IMG/VR virus record: IMGVR_UViG_3300043122_000207
Span: 62,001 to 126,000 of that record
From: a virus
Strand: one strand, 5' to 3'
DNA: 64,000 nt
In this document: piece by piece, positions 17,702 through 25,789 of the stretch
Position numbering within the stretch: position 1 is the first letter of the stretch
Layout of the letters: every line of letters starts with the position of its first letter
Notes under the pieces: generated by a model
What the model was told of the DNA's origin: nothing
Seen by the model: only the letters and a program-made list of their open reading frames with translations
Database searches by the model: none
Program-made: the position numbers and the translations under genes

Positions 17702-18430
17702 AGAGTCTGTATCAATCAATAAAATCAAACTTCTCATTATATTTTTAATTGTACCCTGTGTATTCGTGGTGATTTTGTTTGCCTCTTCAATAAGATCCCC
17801 GCCATACCAGTAATATCCACACAATATCTGTTCTGTCATATCCTGTAATTTATCGATTTGTTTTTTAACAGATTCCGGTGGTTCATAAGGGTCAACAAAA
17901 ACACTACCTTCATCTTCTTTTCTATTTTTATCAATTGTATCTAGGGACTCTTTAAATAAACTTTTAACTTCGTCAATATTTAAAAAGGCGTCTATATTAT
18001 TTTTATAATATATTTTTATTAAAGATTCTAAAGATATCTTATTTATTTTTCTAAAGACACCATCGTATGCATAGTAGTTTTCATCAATACCAATATGCTC
18101 CATTACTTTTTGTATATAAATTCCTTTTAACTTTGAATCTCTTTCTTTTTCGTTGTTCCAACTAATACCATTTTCTTTAGCTCTCCTTACAACATTAGCA
18201 AACAATACCCCATAATAATCGTCATCTTCTTTTATTATTTCATCCAATGTGTAAATTAGTGCATCATATTTTTTAGGGAAATAACCACCCAAAGCAGCTT
18301 CAACAGTTAAAGCAGAAATAGATATTATACTTCTACCTTTAGAAGTTATTGCTGCACCCAAATCAGGAGAAAACAATTTACAGTACATATTAATTAAAAC
18401 ACCGTATAAGGTGTTCATAATAATTTTTGT
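17702..18430 (-). CDS. B-family DNA polymerase, exon 2 (palm motifs B and C)
   Basis: A 243-codon middle exon. It opens with TKIIMNTLYGVLINMYCKLF, the KxxxNSxYG motif B of B-family polymerases; joined to exon 1 it gives KQCGTKIIMNTLYG with the spacing usual in the family. AAITSKGRSI follows as in T4 gp43 (AITIFGQVGI). It ends in LLIDTDS, catalytic motif C. About 230 residues separate B and C, far more than the roughly 60 in T4, so the palm holds a large insertion of unknown role. The exon starts at ACA (18428-18430) after the intron 1 terminal G; a GTG one codon upstream has no ribosome binding site. Confidence 0.75.
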
Positions 18431-19748
18431 CACTGTTGCTATTCATAACAAATAGCTTAGTGGACTATATCATATCCGTACATTCTTAAACAGGGGGCGA
18501 TTCATTTGAAAAATGTAAAAATTAATACTGAGGAAACTTTATTTGATTATCACATTGATAAGGATGGTTTCATTTATGGACAATACGATAGACCTTTAAC
18601 TATATATAAAAATGGTAAAGGTGAGTTTGTCAAAATGTATCATGAGGGGTCTTCAAAATCTTTTCATATACATGAGCTAATTGCGTATACTTTTTTGGAA
18701 TATGAAAAGAGTGAAGACACAATAATATCTTATTACCCTAATAAAAAAACCAAACTGAACAACGTGAAGATATCCAATGTTTTCGATTACGTTGAAAATA
18801 GACATGGTTTCAAAAAACCCAAATTTTTAAAATACGATGATAAAAAATACACCAAATATATCGTGGATATAGATGGTCGTGTATTCAACACCGAAACATA
18901 TAAAATATTATCTGAGCATCAAACCCCTCAGGGATATGTCTTTGTGACATTAAATTTAAAGACAAGAATGATGCATCGTATTTTATATAGCACATACGTT
19001 GAACCCATGGATCCTGATCTAGTTATAAACCATAAAGACGGCATTAAGTCAAACAATACCCTCAGTAACTTAGAGTAGGTGACCACAAGAGAAAACTCAA
19101 TGCACGCTATCAATACTGGGTTAATTGAGACATTTGGGCCCGAAACAATAGAACCTATTTTGACCTTATACTATGGTGGGGAGGGAAGAAAACATATCTC
19201 AGAAAGATTAGGTATCAATTATAATACGGTTAGGTATATAATAGAAAAACATGCCAACCATTCTCCCGACTTTATTAACAGAACTTCTTTCAATTTATTA
19301 GAAGTTGAAAAAATATTCAAATTAAAAGAAAAAGGCTATTCATATTCTGAAATCTCAAAAAGAATCGATCACAAAAATATTTCCACCATAGGGTATACAT
19401 TGAATAATAAAAATTTCCAAAGAATGTTTAAAAATGATTAGGATTTGCCTGTTTCCATTTAATCACATGGGTTTTTAGTGAACCTTTCGAGGGCTGTACT
19501 ATATCTAAAAAGATACCCTAGTCTCTGAACCCACACCATGATGACCTATATAAAAGTCATTTTAGATGTTCGGCTGCTGATTATCCATTATAACTCTCCT
19601 TAGGGCACCATCCTTAATTGGGTGGTGTTTTTATTTCACCATAGAGAATCCCCTAACTTGTTTCTGACTTTCGTCACCTTTGTATGGGTTTTCACCGCAT
19701 ATTTTGGTACAGGGGCGTTAAGAACTCCCAGCATTTAAGGCAATTTTA
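18431..19748 (-). mobile_element. Group I intron 1 in the DNA polymerase gene
   Basis: A 1318-nt insertion just before motif B. Minus-strand core elements: AAATGCTGGGAG (P) and AATCAGCAGCCGAAC (Q), and GGTTCAGAGACTA (R, plus coordinates about 19516-19532). GATATAGTCC (S) is 1 kb away at 18462-18471, with the antisense HNH gene in between. A GCTATT/AATAGC hairpin (P9) precedes the 3' site. The 5' junction is less certain than in intron 2: exon TGTGGT can pair with GCCUUA seven bases into the intron. I placed the ends after GGT and before ACA because this restores the family spacing around motif B. The 307 bases from 19442 to 19748 hold only this intron core. Confidence 0.7.
18506..19441 (+). 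pseudogene. HNH homing endonuclease broken by an amber codon, antisense in intron 1
   Basis: One reading frame of 312 codons interrupted by a single TAG at 19076-19078. Before it lies an HNH core (MMHRILYSTYVEP, VINHKDGIKSNNTLSNLE); after it VTTRENSMHAINTGL. The family normally reads LEWVT here, so a TGG Trp codon has become TAG by one base change. The downstream part (GINYNTVRYIIEKH, KGYSYSEISKRIDHK) is the DNA-binding region and would be lost. The gene is on the plus strand, opposite to the intron and polymerase. Start is TTG at 18506 after AGGGGG. TAG is a normal stop elsewhere in this genome, so recoding is unlikely. Confidence 0.8.
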
Positions 19749-20204
19749 ACCACACTGTTTCCAGTATGGTAGGACACACTTTTTATCCTTTTGTCTTAAA
19801 TCATACAACTTACCAAGTATGGGGTCATCACCTTCTGTTAAGTAGTAATTACCCAACTTCTTTATCTCAGCTCTATCATCAAACAATCTCATCTCACCAC
19901 TAACAACTGGTGGTGTTTTGATATCTTGGTTTAAAAAGAATGTGCCATTTTCAACCATAAGATAAGGGGTTGAATAAACATCTTCAATAAAATCCAACGC
20001 ATCCAATTTATAGTTTTTACCTCGAACTGTATTGATTAATTCTACGCTTCTATTTACAAACTTATCTTTAAATAATCCGTATAATTTTGTGTCATCTTCT
20101 AATTCTAATTTTCTAGAAACATCCTCTATCCAAGCGTCTCTAAAAACATCTTCATTCTCGAAATTTTTTGCAAATTCCAAATACCCTCTTGACCATCTAC
20201 TCAT
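19749..20204 (-). CDS. B-family DNA polymerase, exon 1
   Basis: A 152-codon first exon, from an ATG at 20204 (AAGGAG ten bases upstream; a TTG at 20210 is an alternative) to GGT, where the intron's TAA begins. The sequence ends LPYWKQCG and continues into motif B after splicing, for a total of about 874 residues. It contains neither the 3'-5' exonuclease motifs nor motif A (DxxSLYPS), which in T4-type enzymes lies about 150 residues before motif B. The gene upstream is divergent, so the missing N-terminal half must be encoded elsewhere. A weak late-type promoter (20240-20251) lies 36 nt upstream. Confidence 0.7.
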
Positions 20205-20222
20205 TGACAATCATCTCCTTAG

Positions 20223-20235
20223 AACAATATTTTAG
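20223..20235 (+). promoter_or_regulatory. Late-type promoter for the 20289 gene
   Basis: AACAATATTTTAG, AACA-N6-TA(G), 54 nt upstream of the ATG at 20289. Confidence 0.55.
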
Positions 20236-20239
20236 CTCA

Positions 20240-20251
20240 CATTAAATTGTT
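20240..20251 (-). promoter_or_regulatory. Possible weak late-type promoter for the DNA polymerase
   Basis: Minus-strand AACAATTTAATG fits AACA-N6-T but ends TG instead of TA. It lies 36 nt upstream of the polymerase start, the same distance as the better sites. Confidence 0.35.
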
Positions 20252-20288
20252 TACGATGATAAAAAATTATCTAGGAGGTCATTATATA

Positions 20289-20720
20289 ATGGAATTGCTA
20301 TCTACAAATGAAATAGAGAAACAATTGGACGCAAAAGAAAAAGGTTTCACCAGTCTTAATAGTGTAGACGATATTCTTCTTTCTCTTCTTCTTATCAAAA
20401 AAGGTGTACCTATGACAGCTCAACTTTCTAAGAAGGTAAAAAAGAATACTGAGTTTGAAATCCCCACAATCGAAGGTCTTGTTTCAAAAGAAGACGAAGA
20501 ACATAAAACATATGATATTGAACTTTTAAAACTTACTGCATTTTTAATAGCCCAAAAACGCGGCGATGAAAACGTAAAGGTTATTGAAGAACAGTATAGT
20601 GAATTTAAATCTATGATGGATAACCTTTATGAAGACTATGCTGAAGATGCGGCTGTAACTTTAAATGAGGTTATTGAAAAAGCAGAAAAAATTGAGAAAC
20701 TCGATAAATTAGATGTATAA
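20289..20720 (+). CDS. Hypothetical protein (143 aa)
   Basis: Charged, helical protein with no recognised family; it contains PTIEGLVSKEDEEHKTYDIE and an acidic C-terminal helix. The ATG at 20289 follows TAGGAGG at ideal distance. It stands alone between a late-type promoter and a strong terminator, diverging from the DNA polymerase gene, so it is probably a late or virion-linked protein. Function unknown. Confidence 0.65.
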   Translation: MELLSTNEIEKQLDAKEKGFTSLNSVDDILLSLLLIKKGVPMTAQLSKKVKKNTEFEIPTIEGLVSKEDEEHKTYDIELLKLTAFLIAQKRGDENVKVIEEQYSEFKSMMDNLYEDYAEDAAVTLNEVIEKAEKIEKLDKLDV

Positions 20721-20725
20721 AAATC

Positions 20726-20752
20726 ATGTGGGGTAAAACCCACATTTTTTTT
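20726..20752 (+). terminator. Terminator after the 20289 gene
   Basis: TGTGGG and CCCACA pair around a GTAAAA loop, followed by eight T. Confidence 0.75.
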
Positions 20753-20812
20753 ATTTGTCACCAACAACCATTTAGACCACATCCAAATGATGTAGATGCT
20801 ATATGTCTACGA

Positions 20813-20823
20813 TTATATATTAT
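20813..20823 (+). promoter_or_regulatory. Early-type promoter, 20.85-23.1 kb operon
   Basis: Exact TTATATATTAT, 27 nt upstream of the ATG at 20850, in the gap after a terminator. Confidence 0.6.
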
Positions 20824-20849
20824 TAAAATGAAAGAAGGAGATGAAGGAA

Positions 20850-21203
20850 ATGTTGATACTGAAAAAATATTCAGTAGTAGAGGAGATTTTGGAGAAGGTT
20901 TTACAGAATGTAAATAGCTATAAAGCAGGACACCCAGAACTGATGATCAATGATAAATTAAAATTGGAGGTGAATATAGAAAGTGAATCTAAAAAATTTT
21001 ATGGCTTTTCAATACAGATAAAAAAGGGAGAGAAAGTATTGGACACCATAATGATAACTAATGATGAAAGGTCTAATATATTCGATGTATTTAAAAAGGA
21101 GGAATACGATAAAGAGAGTATATTGACCACAAATAGTATAAAGGAGATTGTCAGATTTTCAACAGAATATCTTATAGAAAAATTAAACAAGTTTAAGTTT
21201 TAA
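20850..21203 (+). CDS. Hypothetical early protein (117 aa)
   Basis: Small soluble protein, first in an operon behind an early-type promoter. I chose the ATG at 20850, nine bases after GGAG; an ATG at 20841 abuts the ribosome binding site. A mixed alpha/beta pattern (KLKLEVNIESESKKFYGFSI) gives no family match that I know. Confidence 0.6.
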   Translation: MLILKKYSVVEEILEKVLQNVNSYKAGHPELMINDKLKLEVNIESESKKFYGFSIQIKKGEKVLDTIMITNDERSNIFDVFKKEEYDKESILTTNSIKEIVRFSTEYLIEKLNKFKF

Positions 21204-21216
21204 GGAGATGGTTTTT

Positions 21217-22113
21217 ATGGAGCCTAAAAAGAAAAATTTTTATATTAACCTAGGACGAGGAGGTGTTAATTATTTAGTAGATTATATAAACACTAATTAC
21301 GATGAGATAACTTTTGAATACTTAGATAATAAATTAAACGAAACGGTTATCACACATGATAAATTGGATTTAGAAAATGTCATAAGTTATTTATCGGATT
21401 ATGATAAATTTATAAACCACTATGGTAATGTGCCAAGGAATACTTTGATGCCTAATTTATCTTCCTTAGAGAACCCTGATATTAGAGCAAGAATAAAAAA
21501 TCTTTTATTATCAGATCTTTTGGGAAAGGTTCATGCTGTTTACAGGGATCTGTTTTTCAAAGGTTTGGAATCGTTCATCTTTGAAATGAAAAGGAAAGGA
21601 AGAGTATCTTGGGCGTATTTATATCACCCAGAGTTTGGAGAGTATTTGGGGGATTATAACTTAGGAGATTTCAAAAGATTTTTACCTAGAATTAAAGAGT
21701 TAATCAATGAGTGGTTCTTTTATATAGAAGGAGCTAGTAATTACCCAGGAACAAGTTACAATCATCCTGATGATTACGAGGTCAATAATCTTGAATTTAA
21801 ATTTATTGTCGATGAATATGCTGGCAAATATTCTGATAATAAAGAAAATTTAATGCATGTTATTAATGAATTGATACACCCAGAATATCTTGATACTTTC
21901 ATAGAGACAAAAAATCTAATTTATTTGGGCTCTGAAAACATGAAAGAAATAATAGATATCTATAGTGAATTTTTAAGATTATTGATTTTTAGTTCTGAAA
22001 CTATCGATTATAAGACACCGCTCAAAAAGGAACTCATGAGAGAGTTTGGGGTTATGGAGATTGGAGATACACAAACTTTCAATCACAATAGGAGAGTGAT
22101 TTATCATGGATAA
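21217..22113 (+). CDS. Early paralogue family protein (298 aa)
   Basis: Member of a family with at least seven copies in this window. The opening KKNFYINLG and LVDYINTNYDEITFEYLD align best with the 44294 gene (RKNFFKNLG, SNYDDEISREYI), and the following DLENVISYLSDYDKFINHYG and MPNLSSL keep the family's central pattern. All helical; no enzyme motif and no membrane segment. Start at 21217 is nine bases after the AAGGAG. Second gene of an early operon. No family function is known to me; early expression and repeated copies suggest host takeover or a counter-defence role, but this is inference. Confidence 0.6.
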   Translation: MEPKKKNFYINLGRGGVNYLVDYINTNYDEITFEYLDNKLNETVITHDKLDLENVISYLSDYDKFINHYGNVPRNTLMPNLSSLENPDIRARIKNLLLSDLLGKVHAVYRDLFFKGLESFIFEMKRKGRVSWAYLYHPEFGEYLGDYNLGDFKRFLPRIKELINEWFFYIEGASNYPGTSYNHPDDYEVNNLEFKFIVDEYAGKYSDNKENLMHVINELIHPEYLDTFIETKNLIYLGSENMKEIIDIYSEFLRLLIFSSETIDYKTPLKKELMREFGVMEIGDTQTFNHNRRVIYHG

Positions 22114-22204
22114 ATCAAATATTTTACTTGGTGTATTAGCCTTTGTTTATTGTGTATACCTAATAAAGAAAGGTTACTTTGGAGAATCCAGTAAGTGGAA
22201 ATAA
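22106..22204 (+). CDS. 32-residue membrane peptide
   Basis: Short gene overlapping the previous stop by 8 nt. The ATG at 22106 has GGAGAG nine bases upstream. It encodes one hydrophobic segment (ILLGVLAFVYCVYLI) followed by a Lys-rich tail, a single-pass peptide. Its placement inside an operon with coupled overlap makes it likely real. Confidence 0.5.
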   Translation: MDKSNILLGVLAFVYCVYLIKKGYFGESSKWK

Positions 22205-22229
22205 CAAAAAATAAAAAGGAGATGTTAAT

Positions 22230-23111
22230 ATGAAATTAAACAATTTAAAGTTAGAGATCAATGGTGAGGTTATCAGTATAGATGAAGCTGAAGTTAGACC
22301 TGAAGAAATAAATAAACTCTGGTCTTTGAATTCAGAAAACTTTAAGGTTGATTTGGGTAATAGACCATTCACACCCAAAGAGGTCCAACAATTATTGAAT
22401 GCAAAATTTAATAAGGAAGTTAACACTGTAACAGAAAAACCAAAGGCCGAAGTTAAGCAGACCAATACGAATACGAATGATAGAAGTGTCGTTGATAAAA
22501 CTGGTGTTATGGTCCCAAGAGAAATAAGAAACACAAATCTTTTGGAATTCTTTGACGGACAGTACACCAAAAAAGAAATAGAATCAATGAACAATGAAGA
22601 GTTGGTCAATGCTTATGAAAAAAAGAAACATATGGTTGAAAATGGATCAACTGAAGATAGCTATGACACAGAAGAAGATGATACTTTAGATATAGGTAAT
22701 ATAATATCTTCAGCAAAAAAGAATAACAAGAAAGAAGAGAAAATGGATTTAGAAAAAATGGATGTTTTAGATATATCATTCTATGATTTTCATAACACTA
22801 TCGAAAACATTTATAAAGGATTAAGAGAAGATTTAAATGTAAGAGAAATCGTATTAGAAAAATTCAATTACGATATGACTCTTGGTATGAGAATAGATAA
22901 CTATGAGGAAATGGAAGATGTTATGGATCCTACTGAAATCAAACAGTTGAAGGAATATGTTTATGAAACACTGATAAACAATATCAATCATGACTTGTTT
23001 GATATGAAAGATTACAGTATATACATCCAAGCACAAGATTCCAATTATGATATGGACTTACAACCGAAATCACAAGTTTTATTTTCCATACTACCATACG
23101 ATGAAGAATAA
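22230..23111 (+). CDS. Hypothetical early protein (293 aa)
   Basis: Last gene of the 20.85 kb early operon, with an AAAGGAG site. The N-terminal 35 residues look like a short beta hairpin (LKLEINGEVISIDEAEVRPE). A Thr/Asn-rich linker (about 75-90) and an acidic Lys-rich linker (about 140-175) separate a C-terminal domain of about 115 residues. No family recognised. The modular, linker-joined build suggests an adaptor or scaffold. Confidence 0.6.
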   Translation: MKLNNLKLEINGEVISIDEAEVRPEEINKLWSLNSENFKVDLGNRPFTPKEVQQLLNAKFNKEVNTVTEKPKAEVKQTNTNTNDRSVVDKTGVMVPREIRNTNLLEFFDGQYTKKEIESMNNEELVNAYEKKKHMVENGSTEDSYDTEEDDTLDIGNIISSAKKNNKKEEKMDLEKMDVLDISFYDFHNTIENIYKGLREDLNVREIVLEKFNYDMTLGMRIDNYEEMEDVMDPTEIKQLKEYVYETLINNINHDLFDMKDYSIYIQAQDSNYDMDLQPKSQVLFSILPYDEE

Positions 23112-23122
23112 TAAAAATAATC

Positions 23123-23152
23123 GCAGGTGTTTAAAACCACCTGCTTTTTTTT
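23123..23152 (+). terminator. Terminator of the 20.85-23.1 kb operon
   Basis: GCAGGTG and CACCTGC pair around TTTAAAAC, followed by eight T. Confidence 0.75.
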
Positions 23153-23156
23153 ATGA

Positions 23157-23167
23157 TTATATATTAT
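23157..23167 (+). promoter_or_regulatory. Early-type promoter for the 23210 gene
   Basis: Exact TTATATATTAT, 43 nt upstream of the ATG at 23210 and directly after a terminator. Confidence 0.6.
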
Positions 23168-23209
23168 ATATGAGAACAGATAAAAATAATTTAAAAGGAG
23201 TTGATAAAT

Positions 23210-23542
23210 ATGGATAATAAACCAAGAGAATATTCTGAGAATGAAATAAGAGAAAATTTTTTAAGAAATGTTTGGTCTATAGTGGACTATTGGAAAAACG
23301 AGGAATTAGAGAATGATACAATGGAAAACCGTATCGAAGGTGTTGTCTTTAGTATTCTAGCTATGTTGGATGGTGCCAACATCAATCTACCCAGCTTCAT
23401 AGTGGCGCCGTCACCACATAAAGATGATAAAGAATACTCTATTAAAAATAACCATAACTATTACCCATATAATGATTCGGATAATATTAAGGGGAATATT
23501 GCTGGGTGTTTACACGAATTGTTTGATAGATATAAAAAATAA
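23210..23542 (+). CDS. Hypothetical early protein (110 aa)
   Basis: Small soluble acidic protein, single gene under an early-type promoter; AAAGGAG lies eight bases before the ATG at 23210. No domain recognised. The beta-prime gene follows but has its own late-type promoter. Confidence 0.6.
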   Translation: MDNKPREYSENEIRENFLRNVWSIVDYWKNEELENDTMENRIEGVVFSILAMLDGANINLPSFIVAPSPHKDDKEYSIKNNHNYYPYNDSDNIKGNIAGCLHELFDRYKK

Positions 23543-23550
23543 ATGTTATC

Positions 23551-23563
23551 AACAATTGAATAG
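23551..23563 (+). promoter_or_regulatory. Late-type promoter for the beta-prime C-terminal gene
   Basis: AACAATTGAATAG, exact AACA-N6-TA(G), 35 nt upstream of the ATG at 23598. Confidence 0.65.
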
Positions 23564-23597
23564 TCCGAAAATATAAAAATATGAGGTGAGGGTTAAG

Positions 23598-25421
23598 ATG
23601 TTAGATATAGTTAATAATGGAGAAGAGATTGTAAGAGAACTTAAATTAAACATAAAAAATTATAAGCAAAAAAAGAAGTTCAGTTTAAATGATAAGGAAT
23701 TTAAATTAACTATCGCTAGAGCGGGTTTAAATGCACTTGTTTTTGATGTATTGCCCAAAGAATTGAGAGTTGAAAAATTCTTATTTTTAAAACCTGGCTC
23801 CAGCAGTAACCTAACAGAATACAAACAAGAAATCATTGATGAGTGTTTTAAACTTGGGAAAACAGTCGATGAAACCAAAGACTTAATATACGATGTTCAA
23901 GAAAAGGTAAATGAATATACATTGATATTTAATTTTAGGTTATCTGTCGATATATCATTATATGATTTTATAAAGATGATGAAAAAGTCTGATAGAATGA
24001 GAGAAATTTTAAGTGGTAATAACTTTAATGAAGAAATGAATGCCTTCGAAATAATGAGAAAGAAGGAGAAGTTATCTAAAGAAATTGAAGATTTTATTTT
24101 AAAAGAGAAGATAGATCCTATGTATACATTTCTTACTGCTGAAGCTGCTATGCGTAAACCACAGTTTCATGATATAGTGGTTGGTGTTGGTATAAGACCA
24201 AATAATAAGGATAGTGTTTACCCATTCCTTATTAATGAAAACTGGCTTAATGGGCTCACTAATAAAGATTCCTTTTGGGCTGAAAACGATTCAGCAAGAA
24301 ATGCTTTGATAATTCAGAAACTGGATATAAGAAAAACTGGTACATTCAACAAACGTTCTACTATGTTGGCTCAACCAAATTATTTAAATCCAGATCCTGA
24401 TTATTGTTGTGACACTATACATTTTGTAGAAGAGAAGATAGAAGATGAAAGGGATTTCCAAAGGTTTATAGATTTGTACCATCAAGTTGATGGTAAACCC
24501 CAATTGATAACAGAAGATGACACACATTTGATTGGAAAGAAGATATTATTAAGACAACCTTATACATGTAACAGTGACGATGGTGTCTGTCACTACTGTA
24601 TAGGTGAGAAATTATATTTTGATAACCTAGAGGGTTACCATGGTGGAGAAAGAAACTTTGGTGTGGCTATCTCTAAAAAGAAAGTTGCCCCAAAAGTTCA
24701 GGGACACCTTTCTGCTAAGCATAACATTGTGGCTAAGTTATTTGATAAAGATGGTAAACCCCTAACAAGGATCAATGGTGAAAAGAACTGGCACGATTAT
24801 TTTGATTTAAAATATATCAATAAGTTAGTTTTTAAAGAAGGGTTCAAAAAGAATATTGATGAAATCAGATTAATTAAAATAAAAGATAAAGGTAAAAGGA
24901 AAGCTAGATTTAGAAGGAAAATGGAAATAAAGATGGAAAACGGAGACACTATGGAATTTAAAACTAACTCTGTATTCTATACTGAAAAACCAAATATAGA
25001 TTATGATACTGGGTTGGTTGATGATATTGAAAAGATTCATATTGAGATTATAAATAATCCGGTGTCCTCTGGTTATCATGAACTTGATAAGGTATTTAAT
25101 AAAAACAACGGTAATATTCAAAAGGCAATGAAAGAATTGAAACACTTAATGAAAAAAGAGAAAGCTATTATCCCTTATCTTTTAATAAGAAACATAATAA
25201 GAAAAGAGGGACAAAATGAAGAGAGACCAGATTATTCAAAGGAAAATCCAAAAGAAGAAATACTAACGATGCAGACTGCTATAAGAAACTTTAAAGAACT
25301 TGGTCTTAAACTCAATATTGGTTTCTTTAAATCTATGCTTTCTGATTTGAGAAATTATGAAAAGACAAAACCTTCTAAATTCGATATACTATTCGAAAGT
25401 AGGAGAAAAGACAAACAATAA
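23598..25421 (+). CDS. RNA polymerase beta-prime subunit, C-terminal half
   Basis: A 607-residue protein matching the second half of bacterial RpoC. ARNALIIQKLDIRKTGTFNK corresponds to the bridge-helix/trigger-loop region ([20 protein letters not shown]). Cys270-Cys271, Cys324, Cys331 and Cys334 match the Zn2 site around the RpoC segment LTCETRHGVCAKCYG. GVAISKKKVAPKVQGHLS replaces GVIAAQSIGEPGTQLTMR. The N-terminal half with the catalytic aspartates is encoded separately; the only copy here is at 49824. Split subunits are known for phiKZ- and AR9-type phage polymerases. Late-type promoter 35 nt upstream; start chosen by GAGGTGAG. ChaB follows in the same unit. Confidence 0.85.
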   Translation: MLDIVNNGEEIVRELKLNIKNYKQKKKFSLNDKEFKLTIARAGLNALVFDVLPKELRVEKFLFLKPGSSSNLTEYKQEIIDECFKLGKTVDETKDLIYDVQEKVNEYTLIFNFRLSVDISLYDFIKMMKKSDRMREILSGNNFNEEMNAFEIMRKKEKLSKEIEDFILKEKIDPMYTFLTAEAAMRKPQFHDIVVGVGIRPNNKDSVYPFLINENWLNGLTNKDSFWAENDSARNALIIQKLDIRKTGTFNKRSTMLAQPNYLNPDPDYCCDTIHFVEEKIEDERDFQRFIDLYHQVDGKPQLITEDDTHLIGKKILLRQPYTCNSDDGVCHYCIGEKLYFDNLEGYHGGERNFGVAISKKKVAPKVQGHLSAKHNIVAKLFDKDGKPLTRINGEKNWHDYFDLKYINKLVFKEGFKKNIDEIRLIKIKDKGKRKARFRRKMEIKMENGDTMEFKTNSVFYTEKPNIDYDTGLVDDIEKIHIEIINNPVSSGYHELDKVFNKNNGNIQKAMKELKHLMKKEKAIIPYLLIRNIIRKEGQNEERPDYSKENPKEEILTMQTAIRNFKELGLKLNIGFFKSMLSDLRNYEKTKPSKFDILFESRRKDKQ

Positions 25422-25438
25422 GAAATGGGGTTTTATAA

Positions 25439-25687
25439 ATGCCATACAAAAAGAAAAAAGAATTACCAGACAGTGTAAAAGAGAACTTACCCAAACATGC
25501 ACAGGATGTTTATATAGCAGCATTCAATAGTTCTTTTGATGATAATGGAGATGAAGCTGAATCACACGCTATAGCTTGGTCTGCTGTCAAAAGAATATAT
25601 AAAAAGAATAAGGATGATGATTGGGTTAAAAAATCAAAAAGCAAAAAGATTAAAGAGTCTGTAGAAATATTCATGGATATACCGTAA
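25439..25687 (+). CDS. chaB: ChaB-family protein
   Basis: An 82-residue protein matching ChaB almost along its length: MPYKKKKELPDSVKENLPKH, AQDVYIAAFNSSFD, and HAIAWSAVKRIYKKN with a final DDDW. ChaB is annotated as a cation transport regulator in E. coli, and small ChaB-like proteins are frequent in phages, including as RNA-polymerase-associated or virion proteins; its phage role is not settled. It lies 17 nt after the beta-prime gene, so it is co-transcribed with a polymerase subunit. The Lys-rich tail is extra. Confidence 0.9.
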   Translation: MPYKKKKELPDSVKENLPKHAQDVYIAAFNSSFDDNGDEAESHAIAWSAVKRIYKKNKDDDWVKKSKSKKIKESVEIFMDIP

Positions 25688-25692
25688 TTTAA

Positions 25693-25720
25693 AACAAGGG
25701 GTAAAACCCTTGTTTTTTTT
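25693..25720 (+). terminator. Terminator after chaB
   Basis: ACAAGGG and CCCTTGT pair around a GTAAAA loop, followed by eight T. Confidence 0.75.
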
Positions 25721-25740
25721 ATTTAAAATTATGGTGTTGA

Positions 25741-25753
25741 AACAAGTCTATAG
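25741..25753 (+). promoter_or_regulatory. Late-type promoter for the helicase gene
   Basis: AACAAGTCTATAG, exact AACA-N6-TA(G), 37 nt upstream of the ATG at 25790. Confidence 0.6.
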
Positions 25754-25789
25754 ACTTTTAAATGTCTGGAAGGTGGTGAATTATAAACC

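Noticed and set aside
19076-19078. TAG recoded as an amino acid (stop-codon reassignment known in some phages)
   Set aside because: Many well-formed genes here end in TAG with a terminator or a new start directly after, such as beta-prime-N, the chaperonin, the LysM gene and the gp53-like gene.
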